Shown one piece after another: positions 1 to 6,295 of a stretch of 9,455 nucleotides of DNA. Made by a program: the position numbers and the translations under genes. The notes below the pieces were generated by a model. That model was not told the DNA's origin. It saw only the letters and a list, made by a program, of their open reading frames with translations, and made no database searches. Positions within the stretch are counted from its first letter, which is position 1, and each line of letters starts with the position of its first letter. This stretch comes from Fimbriiglobus sp. (GTDB lineage Bacteria; Planctomycetota; Planctomycetia; Gemmatales; Gemmataceae), in the NCBI GenBank assembly GCA_025352585.1, contig JANXTD010000160.1:1-9455 (forward strand). Direction: 5' to 3'.

Positions 1-168
1 GTGCGGGTCGGCCAGTCGGCGCGGGTGCTGGCGTCGCTGCGGAACGCGGCCATCCACCTGCTGCGCTGCGAAGACGACTCGAGCCTGGCGGCGACGACCC
101 GCCGATTGGCTGCGTTCCCCCACCAGGCCGTCGCAATGATCGCCACCCCAGTCTCAATCTCTGCGTAG
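1..168 (+). CDS. Transposase C-terminal fragment, probably ISAs1-like (5' end outside window)
   Basis: An open frame enters from the left edge and ends at TAG 166-168, giving 55 residues. The stretch around ARVLASLRNAAIHLL (about residues 7-21), followed by RRLAAFPHQAVAMI (about residues 34-47), resembles the conserved C-terminus of ISAs1-family DDE transposases. In those, a helix of the type SLRN-A-I-LL precedes an R-x-x-A-x-x-P-x-x-A-L pattern. The catalytic DDE region would lie upstream, so I cannot tell whether the gene is intact or a remnant. Transposases of this family cut and join IS ends. The bases just after the stop (CCCTGCC, 169-175) could belong to the IS right end, but no inverted-repeat partner is visible. 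The family call rests on a short stretch and is tentative. Confidence 0.5.
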   Translation: MRVGQSARVLASLRNAAIHLLRCEDDSSLAATTRRLAAFPHQAVAMIATPVSISA

Positions 169-414
169 CCCTGCCCGGAACTTGGATCGTCTTGACCGCC
201 CAGGTGCTCCGCGGGTATTGGGCAGCTTTGCGATTGCGGCCACGATTTTCCCGCCGGCGCAAGTTCGCCCCCGGCCGGCGTATCAGGGTGTTGCCGGGAC
301 GCGGTGACGACGCCGGGCCGCTCGACCAGTCGGGGTTTATGCCCCAGACGGTCAAGGCCCGAGCCGACAACCCGACCCCGGCCGACACGCTTCAAGGATG
401 ACGCGAGAACCACC

Positions 415-648
415 ATGACCACGTACACCGTCGCTTGCCACACCTGCAACGACACCTGGCGAGTGGCCGGCACCTGGACGGCTTACGAGAGCGAAGCGGC
501 CGAGTCGAGGCCCTGCCCGCACTGCGACGCCTACACCCTCGCCTGCCCCGAGCCGACGGCCGATTCGACGCCGCGAAAGCGGGCCGTCTGGGCGAAGTCC
601 GGCCGCCGGACGCCGGCCTTCGCCGAGTTGGCGGCGCGGGCCGGGTAA
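415..648 (+). CDS. Small zinc-ribbon protein, function unknown
   Basis: This 77-residue protein carries two CxxC knuckles: C8-H-T-C11 and C34-P-H-C37, the second in the typical CPHC form. A 22-residue spacer separates them, which is the arrangement of a small zinc ribbon. The C-terminal third is basic (RKR and GRR clusters) and lacks hydrophobic segments, so it is probably cytoplasmic. The ATG at 415 was chosen because it lies just before the first knuckle; only a weak GAGA purine run (405-408) precedes it. An in-frame start at 304 would add 37 arginine- and proline-rich residues that look non-coding. I do not recognise an orthologue. Zinc ribbons of this size may bind nucleic acid or protein partners, but nothing here identifies one. 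No clear operon partner is seen: the next gene starts 122 bases downstream with its own Shine-Dalgarno. Confidence 0.6.
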   Translation: MTTYTVACHTCNDTWRVAGTWTAYESEAAESRPCPHCDAYTLACPEPTADSTPRKRAVWAKSGRRTPAFAELAARAG

Positions 649-653
649 CGCGG

Positions 654-669
654 CGGTGGCGGGGCGGGC
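654..669 (+). repeat. 16-bp direct repeat, left copy
   Basis: The 16-mer CGGTGGCGGGGCGGGC begins six bases after the zinc-ribbon stop codon and recurs exactly at 1528-1543, just after the stop of the next gene. The two copies bracket the secreted TPR-like gene. The word is G-rich, so chance or convergent composition cannot be excluded. Confidence 0.6.
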
Positions 670-770
670 ACTCCAGCGGACACCCGCCATGTCAGGTGCT
701 AGGTTACTGGCGCGTGTCGCTCGGGGCGGGTGCCGGTGCGCTTGTCGTTCGGCGGCAAGAGGAGTCCCCC

Positions 771-1526
771 ATGAGACTGGTTTTACTTTTGCTCCCCCTC
801 TGGTGGGCCTGCTGTGCTACGGCCGTCGCGGCTGACCCGGACCCCGACAAGGTTCTGAGCGAGGCGAAGACCCTGGCCCGGCAGGGGAAGTACGAGGAGG
901 CCTTGCAGAAGCACCTCTGGTACCACGACAACGCACTCAAGCTCATGCCGTCGCACGCCGGCGTCCGCCTCTCCTTCGCCCTGTCCGATTGGGTCGAACT
1001 GGGCCGGAAGTACCCGAAGGCCAAGGAAGCGCTGGTCGCGACCCGCGACCGCAACGCGACCGCGCTGGCGAACGGGAAGGGCTGGTTCGACCTGTTCCAC
1101 GACGTGACGGCCATCAACCGGGAGTTGGACGAGAACGCGAAGACCGTTCAGTTGTTCAAGGCGGTGCGGGCGAAAGACCCACGCCTGGCCGCGCAGTGTT
1201 ACCACGCCGCCAAGGATGACCTGGTCGCCGGACGTGAGTACGAACTGTGCAGCGGCTACACCCCGGACGCCCTCAAGGCGTTCGACAGGATTCAGGAGAT
1301 GCGTGAGCTGAACCTGAAGCTCGCCAAGGACGGCGTGGCCTCGCTCAAAGAGTTCGCGGACAAGTCGTTCACCGAGGAGACGTGTCGGCTGATCGAGATC
1401 CTGTCAGGGGCGAACCGCAAGCCGGACGCGGAGAAAGTGCGGGAGCGGGCGTTGGCCGTCCGGAACGACGCCGGGTTGCGGGAGGCGATCGAGCAGGCCG
1501 AAAAGCGTGCCCGGCACAAGGACTGA
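771..1526 (+). CDS. Secreted TPR-like protein, function unknown
   Basis: The protein has 251 residues. A strong Shine-Dalgarno, AAGAGGAG (757-764), sits six bases before the ATG. Residues 1-21 form a Sec signal peptide: a basic residue, then a hydrophobic run rich in Leu and Trp, ending AVAA before DPDPDK. Two cysteines (C14, C15) lie in the hydrophobic core but lack a proper lipobox, so signal peptidase I processing is more likely than lipidation. Residues about 28-57 (SEAKTLARQGKYEEALQKH) match a tetratricopeptide repeat. The remainder is predicted mostly helical, with heptad-like Leu/Ala patterns, and may form further degenerate helical repeats. From memory, similar proteins recur as paralogues in Gemmata-type planctomycetes. 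The role is unknown; a periplasmic scaffold is plausible. The gene is flanked by a 16-bp direct repeat and ends 63 bases before the NagB-like gene. Confidence 0.8.
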   Translation: MRLVLLLLPLWWACCATAVAADPDPDKVLSEAKTLARQGKYEEALQKHLWYHDNALKLMPSHAGVRLSFALSDWVELGRKYPKAKEALVATRDRNATALANGKGWFDLFHDVTAINRELDENAKTVQLFKAVRAKDPRLAAQCYHAAKDDLVAGREYELCSGYTPDALKAFDRIQEMRELNLKLAKDGVASLKEFADKSFTEETCRLIEILSGANRKPDAEKVRERALAVRNDAGLREAIEQAEKRARHKD

Positions 1527-1527
1527 A

Positions 1528-1543
1528 CGGTGGCGGGGCGGGC
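1528..1543 (+). repeat. 16-bp direct repeat, right copy
   Basis: This is an exact second copy of the 16-mer at 654-669. It begins one base after the TGA of the TPR-like gene (1524-1526) and lies in the 63-base gap before the NagB/PIG-L gene. A reading frame beginning with GTG at 1530 inside this repeat is in frame with the NagB gene but was not chosen as its start. Confidence 0.6.
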
Positions 1544-1589
1544 GTGGGGGAATACAACAGCCGCTCCATCCATCAGGGGCACCCACCGC

Positions 1590-3539
1590 ATGGCCGTGCA
1601 TCACTTCCTGCCGCACACCCGCGTGCCGACGCTCACCTTCGAGAGTGCCTCGGCCGCGTCGAAGTTCGTCGCCAAGGAAATCGACAAGCTCGTCCGGGCG
1701 CGCAACGCCGCCGGCCGCGCGACGGTCCTCGGCCTGGCCACCGGCTCGACGCCGGTCGGGCTGTACCGCGAACTGATCCGCCTCCACAAGGAAGAAGGCC
1801 TCGACCTGTCGCGGGTCGTGACGTTCAACCTCGACGAGTACTACCCGATCGCCCGCGAGGACTCGCACAGCTACTTCAAGTGGATGCACGAGACGTTCTT
1901 CAACCACGTCAACGTGGCCTGGAAGAACATCCACATCCCCGACGGCACGCTGCGGCTCGACGAGATGGACGACTTCTGCGCCGAGTACGAGCGCCGCATC
2001 CGCGAGGCCGGCGGTATTGATATCCAGATCCTGGGCATCGGCCGCACGGGTCACATCGGCTTCAACGAGCCGGGGTCGCCCAAGACCTCGCGCACCCGCA
2101 TGGTCACCCTTGATAGCATCACCCGCCGCGACGCCGCCGCCGGCTTCTTCGGCGAGGAGAACGTCCCCAACCACGCCATCACGATGGGCGTCGCGAGTAT
2201 CCTCGACGCGCGCAAGGTCTACCTGTTGGCGCTCGGCGAACACAAGGCGACGATCACCTACAAGGCCAACGAGCACGCGCCGACCGAGGCGATCACCGCG
2301 AGCTTCCTCCAGGAGCACGAGGACGCCGTGTTCGTGCTCGACAGCGCCGCCGCGGCGGAGTTGACCGCGATCAAGCGGCCGTGGGAGGTCGGGCCGTGCG
2401 ACTGGACGCCGGGGCTGGTCCGCCGCGCCGTCGTCCACCTCAGCATCGCCGCCCGCAAGGGCCTGCTCATGCTCGGCGACGACGACTTCCGCGAGCACCA
2501 ACTCTTCGACCTGCTGCGCGAGAAAGGCCCGGCCGAGAAGATCGGCGAGGAGGTGTTCCACGACCGCCTCGAGACGATCAAGCTCTACCCCGCCGGTAAG
2601 GTGCGACCGCTCTCGACGACCAGCCCGTCGTTCCCGGACGCCTCGTCGATCGTGAACACCCCCGCGCCGGTGCCGGACACGGGGCCGAAGACGATCCTGG
2701 TGTTCAGCCCGCACCCGGACGACGACGTGATCAGCATGGGCGGCACGATCATCCGCCTGGTCGAGCAGGGCCACAAGGTCCACATCGCCTACATGACCAG
2801 CGGCAACATCGCGGTGTTCGACCACGACGCCCGCCGCTTCGTGGACTTCGTGGACGAGTTCGTCGGCGGCTTCGGCTCGCCGGGCGACCACGAGGCGTTG
2901 GGCGCGATGAAGTCGCGCGTCTTCGACTTCCTCGACGCGAAAAAGCCGGGCGAGCCGGACAGCCCCGAGGTGCTCAACATCAAGGGGATGATCCGCGCCA
3001 CCGAGGCCCGCGCCGCCGCGCTGGCGTGCGGGATCCCGCCGACGCAACTCGAGTTCATGAACCTGCGCTTCTACCGCACCGGCACCATCGACAAGGCCCC
3101 GGTGCAGCCGGACGACGTGGCCGACATCGTCACGCTGTTCAAGAAGCTGCGGCCGGCGCAAATCTACGTCGCCGGCGAGATGTCCGACCCGCACGGCACG
3201 CACCGGCTGTGCGCCGAGGCGATCTTCGAGGCGGTCCGCCGCGTCCGGCCGTCCGGGCAGTTCTTCGACGTCTGGTTGTACCGCGGCGCGTGGGAGGAGT
3301 GGGCACCCCACGAGGTCGAGATGGCGGTACCGGTCAGCCCGGACGTGCTGGAGCGCAAGAAGCAGGCGATCTTTAGGCACCAGTCGCAGAAGGACCGGGC
3401 GATGTTCCCCGGCGGGGCCGACCGCCGCGAGTTCTGGCAGCGCGCCGAGGACCGCAACCTCGCCACCGCCAAGACCTTCGACACGCTGGGCCTGCCCGAG
3501 TACTACGCGATGGAAGCCTTCGTGAAGTGGAAGGACTGA
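1590..3539 (+). CDS. nagB: Glucosamine-6-phosphate deaminase-like / PIG-L deacetylase fusion protein
   Basis: This 649-residue protein has two enzymatic domains. Residues about 15-260 are a NagB domain: phosphate-binding LGLATGSTP (47-55), catalytic-region FNLDEYY with D82/E83, and GIGRTGHIGFNEPGS (149-163) with H155 and E160. NagB converts glucosamine-6-phosphate to fructose-6-phosphate and ammonia. E. coli NagB has Asp141 where this protein has T153; from memory the RTGH form is usual in the two-domain homologues of Bacteroidetes, so it is probably a family trait. A helical linker (about 270-335) leads to a PIG-L/LmbE deacetylase domain with zinc-site motif HPDDD (375-379) and DPHGTH (533-538). 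Single-domain NagB is about 266 residues, so the length fits the fusion family. The fusion suggests deacetylation and deamination of one amino sugar, which is inference. The ATG at 1590 has AGGGG ten bases upstream; a GTG at 1530 would add 20 unconserved residues. Confidence 0.88.
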   Translation: MAVHHFLPHTRVPTLTFESASAASKFVAKEIDKLVRARNAAGRATVLGLATGSTPVGLYRELIRLHKEEGLDLSRVVTFNLDEYYPIAREDSHSYFKWMHETFFNHVNVAWKNIHIPDGTLRLDEMDDFCAEYERRIREAGGIDIQILGIGRTGHIGFNEPGSPKTSRTRMVTLDSITRRDAAAGFFGEENVPNHAITMGVASILDARKVYLLALGEHKATITYKANEHAPTEAITASFLQEHEDAVFVLDSAAAAELTAIKRPWEVGPCDWTPGLVRRAVVHLSIAARKGLLMLGDDDFREHQLFDLLREKGPAEKIGEEVFHDRLETIKLYPAGKVRPLSTTSPSFPDASSIVNTPAPVPDTGPKTILVFSPHPDDDVISMGGTIIRLVEQGHKVHIAYMTSGNIAVFDHDARRFVDFVDEFVGGFGSPGDHEALGAMKSRVFDFLDAKKPGEPDSPEVLNIKGMIRATEARAAALACGIPPTQLEFMNLRFYRTGTIDKAPVQPDDVADIVTLFKKLRPAQIYVAGEMSDPHGTHRLCAEAIFEAVRRVRPSGQFFDVWLYRGAWEEWAPHEVEMAVPVSPDVLERKKQAIFRHQSQKDRAMFPGGADRREFWQRAEDRNLATAKTFDTLGLPEYYAMEAFVKWKD

Positions 3540-3574
3540 CGCCGGTCGGGCTAACAAAACATCACCCCACGTCC

Positions 3575-3590
3575 CGGCGGAATTCCGCCG
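3575..3590. repeat. 16-bp perfect palindrome, possible hairpin
   Basis: CGGCGGAATTCCGCCG reads the same on both strands and starts 36 bases after the NagB-like stop. As RNA it could fold into a six-base-pair GC stem with an AAUU loop. A second imperfect hairpin follows at 3601-3617 (CCCG, bulged T, CC / GG, CGGG around a GGCT loop). Neither is followed by a T run, so an intrinsic terminator of the classical kind is not supported. Alternatives are an RNA 3'-end stabiliser or a dimeric regulator site. Confidence 0.5.
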
Positions 3591-3755
3591 CGCTGGTGGT
3601 CCCGTCCGGCTGGCGGGGTGTCGATCGGCACGACATGTCGCCTCGGCTCCGCGACTGATTTTGAGACCAAGTCGCAACAATTTCGTCTGTCAATGGTTCC
3701 GCTCACGCAACTCATAAAAGCTCGCCCTCCGAATCAGGCCCAGATTTGAGCCCAT

Positions 3756-3785
3756 TTGATCATCGCCCAGCCAATCATCGATAAT
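3756..3785 (+). promoter_or_regulatory. Candidate sigma70-type promoter for the DUF1559 cluster
   Basis: TTGATC (3756-3761) and GATAAT (3780-3785) are separated by 18 bases; they match the -35 consensus at four of six and the -10 consensus at five of six positions. They lie in the only distinctly AT-richer part of the window, pointing towards the DUF1559 start about 170 bases downstream. Planctomycete promoter consensus is poorly known to me, so this is a pattern match only. Confidence 0.35.
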
Positions 3786-3954
3786 CGAACAGTTCAAGAG
3801 AGCACAAAATTAGTGCCCATTGCCCTTGTGGGGCGTTGTCGGACGCCTAGAGTAGCGGCGTTGATGATACTCAGTCTCAACAAATGCCCATTCGCCGATG
3901 ACGTGGCCCTGGCTGCGTGTCGGTCCCGAAGTCTCCCCGCGTGAGGACGGCACC

Positions 3955-4893
3955 ATGACTGTGACGACGAAGCGACTGCGTCCGGGGTTTACCCTCATCG
4001 AACTGCTGGTGGTCATCGCCATCCTCGCGATTCTCATCGGCCTGCTGTTGCCGGCGGTGCAGAAAGTCCGCGAGTCGGCGGCGCGGCTGAAGTGCGGCAA
4101 CAACCTCAAGCAGATCGGCCTGGCGACGCACGGCTACCACGACGCCACGCAGAAGTTCCCCTACGGCACCCTCGACCGCCAGCCGGGCGAGGCGGCCTCG
4201 ACCTTCGTGACCGGGTTCATCCTGATCCTGCCGTACCTCGAACAGGACGCGGTGGCCAGGCGCTGGAGCCCCGCCTGGCCGCGCAACGACGCCAGCACCG
4301 AGGCGGCCCTCGGGTACTCGAACAGTAGCCTGCAAAAGCTGCTGATCCCGACCTACACCTGCCCGTCGATGACCCCGCCGAGCGGCCCGCTGGGCGGCAA
4401 CGAGAACCGGGCGTATTGCAGTTACCTGTTCTCGGCGGGGACGCCCGACGTGACGGTTTACCCGTACTGGTCGTCGCTGGGGCTGACCGGCCCGCCGGCG
4501 TTCGACGGCGTGGCGATCCCGCTCAACAGCCCGGCGACGGTGCCGACCAGCCCGAACCAGCAGGCGACGGCGATGGGCTCGATCCTCGACGGCACCTCGA
4601 ACACCTTCCTGGTGGGCGAGACCGACTTCAAGCCGCGCGGCGTGCCGTCGGCGAGTTACGGCGGCGTCTGGGCCTACGGCTACATCGGCTACGCCTGGGG
4701 CACGACCTTCCACCCGTTCAACAAGCGCGACCACACCGCAACGCCCTACGGGGCCTTCCGCAGCGAGCACACCGGCGGCGGCAACTTCGCCCTGACCGAC
4801 GGCTCGGTGCGGTTCGTGCGGCAGTCGATCCTCCCCGCGACCTACGCCGCCTACGGCACCCGCGCCGGCGGCGAAGTCGCCACACTCGATTAA
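3955..4893 (+). CDS. DUF1559 pseudopilin-like protein with prepilin N-terminal motif
   Basis: The 312-residue protein begins with an 11-residue basic leader followed by the type IV prepilin signature G11|[14 protein letters not shown] prepilin peptidase would cut after G11; mature Glu5 is E16. Residues about 14-34 form the single hydrophobic helix anchoring it in the membrane before assembly. After [16 protein letters not shown] comes [15 protein letters not shown], the hallmark of DUF1559. The C-terminus has the HX9DG motif (H272, D282-G283) and ends in the family's typical GTRAGGEV form. DUF1559 proteins are abundant in planctomycetes and are thought to be pseudopilin-like surface or secretion components, but their roles are unknown. 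A GAGG Shine-Dalgarno (3943-3946) supports the ATG at 3955 over an in-frame ATG at 3898. The lipoprotein gene follows after 11 bases, indicating an operon. Confidence 0.92.
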   Translation: MTVTTKRLRPGFTLIELLVVIAILAILIGLLLPAVQKVRESAARLKCGNNLKQIGLATHGYHDATQKFPYGTLDRQPGEAASTFVTGFILILPYLEQDAVARRWSPAWPRNDASTEAALGYSNSSLQKLLIPTYTCPSMTPPSGPLGGNENRAYCSYLFSAGTPDVTVYPYWSSLGLTGPPAFDGVAIPLNSPATVPTSPNQQATAMGSILDGTSNTFLVGETDFKPRGVPSASYGGVWAYGYIGYAWGTTFHPFNKRDHTATPYGAFRSEHTGGGNFALTDGSVRFVRQSILPATYAAYGTRAGGEVATLD

Positions 4894-4904
4894 GGCGGAG
4901 CCCC

Positions 4905-5189
4905 ATGACCCCCACGCGATGGATGTTCGCCGCGCTCCTGGCCGCCGCCCTGGCCGGACTCGCGGCCGGTTGCGGCGACCGCGGTTCGACGCCGGCCCCG
5001 GAGTCGGCCCCGCTCACGCTCGACGCCTGGAAGGCCCTCGCGCCGCCGGGCAAGTACGACATCGACGCCCTCGAACGGCTCAAGCAGGGCGAGCCGAAAT
5101 TGCAGGACGAGCGCGCCTGGCAGAAGTTCAGCCGCGACGTGCTGCTGCCGGCCAAGAAGAAGGACGGCGTCGCCGTCCCGCGTTCCTGA
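4905..5189 (+). CDS. Small putative lipoprotein, function unknown
   Basis: The protein has 94 residues. A short N-terminus with one Arg is followed by a hydrophobic Ala/Leu segment (about residues 7-22) ending LAAGC, then GDRGS. This resembles a lipobox with the lipidated Cys at position 23, although -3 is Ala rather than the commoner Leu. The mature part has a disordered Pro/Ser/Ala stretch, then a charged domain of about 55 residues with WKALAPPGKYDIDALERL, and a basic C-terminus. The start ATG lies four bases after a GGCGGAG Shine-Dalgarno. The 11-base gap after the DUF1559 stop indicates co-transcription; small lipoproteins immediately downstream of DUF1559 genes are, from memory, a recurring planctomycete arrangement. 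It may be an envelope partner of the pseudopilin, which is inference. No enzymatic motif is visible. Confidence 0.75.
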   Translation: MTPTRWMFAALLAAALAGLAAGCGDRGSTPAPESAPLTLDAWKALAPPGKYDIDALERLKQGEPKLQDERAWQKFSRDVLLPAKKKDGVAVPRS

Positions 5190-5216
5190 CGCCCCCCTTT
5201 TGTCGAGGTTCCCCCC

Positions 5217-6197
5217 GTGACACGATTCCCGTGGATACTGCTGGCCGCGCTCACCTTGCCGGCGTTCGCCCCCGCCCAGTCGGCCGACGCCCCGGCCCGG
5301 CTCGCGCCCCTCCCCGTGGGCGTCAGCAGCCTGGGCGCGACGGTCTGCGACGGCCAACTCTACGTCTACGGCGGGCACGCCGGCAAGACGCACAGCTACG
5401 ACACGCGGACGGTCCTCGGCACCTTCCACCGCCTCCCGCTGACGCCCGGCAGCAAGTGGGAGGCTCTGACCGGCGGGCCGATCGCCCAGGGGATGAACCT
5501 CGTGACGCAGCGCGGCCAGGTGGTGCGCGTCGGCGGGATGCAGCCGCGCAACGCCCCCGGCGAGCCGGCTGACAACCACTCGCTCACGGAGTGCGCGAGC
5601 TTCGACCCCAAGGTCGGGGCGTGGTCGGCGCTACCGCCGCTGCCGGCCGGCCGGTCGTCGCACGACGTGGTCGCGGTCGGGGACAAGTTGGTCGTCGTCG
5701 GCGGCTGGGAGCAAAAGGGCGGCGGGGAGAAGCCGGCCTGGCACGACACCGCGCTGGTCCTCGACCGCAGTGCGGCCGCGCCCAAGTGGCAGAGCCTGCC
5801 GCAGCCGTTCGCGCGGCGGGCGCTGACCGCGGCCGCCCTCGGCACCAAGGTCTACGTCCTGTGCGGCATCGACGCCGACGCCGCCACGTCGCTGCGCGTC
5901 GATCGGCTCGACACCGAGACGGGCACCTGGAGCCGCGGGCCGGACCTGCCCGGCTCCGGCCGCGTCGGCTTCAGCCCGGCGGCGACGGTCGTCGGCGGCA
6001 AGCTCGTCGTCAGCACGTCGGACGGCCGCCTGCACCGGCTCGACGCGGCGGGCGAAGCGTGGGAGAAGGTCGCCGCGAGTGCGACCCGGCGCATGGTCCA
6101 CCGGCTCGTGCCGTACTCGACCGGCGTGCTCCTCGTCGGCGGCGCGATCCAGGGCGACAACGCCGCCGAGTTGGAGTTCGTCGCGCTCCCGAAGTGA
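5217..6197 (+). CDS. Secreted kelch-repeat beta-propeller protein
   Basis: This 326-residue protein starts at GTG 5217, eight bases after a GAGG Shine-Dalgarno (5205-5208). Residues 1-20 form a signal peptide (R3, hydrophobic LLAALTLPAFA, likely cleavage after APA). The rest is built of kelch blades: hydrophobic strands ending in GlyGly recur at residues 52-53, 106-107, 162-163 and 308-309. Degenerate versions are at C216-G217 and S266-T267. Spacing of about 43-56 residues and conserved Trp in xxWxxLPPLP-type strands fit a six-bladed propeller filling the whole mature protein. Kelch propellers usually bind proteins or carbohydrates; some, such as galactose oxidase, are enzymes, but no copper-site pattern is recognisable here. 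It lies 27 bases after the lipoprotein gene and is probably the last gene of that operon. It is likely periplasmic or extracellular. Confidence 0.85.
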   Translation: MTRFPWILLAALTLPAFAPAQSADAPARLAPLPVGVSSLGATVCDGQLYVYGGHAGKTHSYDTRTVLGTFHRLPLTPGSKWEALTGGPIAQGMNLVTQRGQVVRVGGMQPRNAPGEPADNHSLTECASFDPKVGAWSALPPLPAGRSSHDVVAVGDKLVVVGGWEQKGGGEKPAWHDTALVLDRSAAAPKWQSLPQPFARRALTAAALGTKVYVLCGIDADAATSLRVDRLDTETGTWSRGPDLPGSGRVGFSPAATVVGGKLVVSTSDGRLHRLDAAGEAWEKVAASATRRMVHRLVPYSTGVLLVGGAIQGDNAAELEFVALPK

Positions 6198-6295
6198 CGC
6201 GAAATCCCGGCCAGCCAAGAGCGTGGGCGACTGGAGTTCGCGTTGCGGCAGTGACGGGCGTGTGCGAAACTATGCACTTCTTGGAGGAATCCGCC

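Larger units (their letters stand above)
3540..3954. other. Gene-free stretch between the NagB-like gene and the DUF1559 cluster
   Basis: These 415 bases show no credible coding frame. The first part (to about 3655) is GC-rich and holds two adjacent short hairpins. From about 3655 to 3890 composition falls sharply; bases 3661-3720 are 27/60 G+C, far below the coding regions. This AT-richer part contains the best promoter candidate in the window. It probably separates two transcription units: termination of the NagB-like gene, then control of the pseudopilin/lipoprotein/kelch genes. No riboswitch, tRNA or IS end was recognised. Confidence 0.6.

Noticed and set aside
192..221. TTGACC followed 18 bases later by TATTGG as a promoter for the zinc-ribbon gene
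   Set aside because: The -35 is good but the -10 matches only three of six positions, and no other evidence supports it.
192..401. Short + strand frame of 69 codons in the gap after the transposase fragment
   Set aside because: It starts at TTG with no Shine-Dalgarno, is Arg/Pro-rich, and has no motif; it looks like random GC-rich sequence.
1404..3680. Very long antisense open frame (758 codons) opposite the NagB/PIG-L gene
   Set aside because: Its translation is Arg/Ala/Val/Asp-rich with no recognisable motif, and it mirrors the codon bias of the + strand gene, where G/C third positions suppress antisense stops. The + strand protein has clear catalytic motifs.
3756..3944. Short + strand frame of 62 codons in the AT-richer gap
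   Set aside because: It starts at TTG within the candidate -35 hexamer, has no Shine-Dalgarno and shows no protein-like pattern.
3898..3954. Upstream in-frame ATG at 3898 as the start of the DUF1559 protein
   Set aside because: It would put 19 unconserved residues before the short basic leader expected of a prepilin; the ATG at 3955 has a well-placed GAGG and gives a normal 11-residue leader.
3877..4770. Antisense open frame of 297 codons opposite the DUF1559 gene
   Set aside because: The composition is that of a GC-bias shadow (Arg/Val/Gly/Asp-rich) and the + strand carries unmistakable prepilin and HX9DG motifs.
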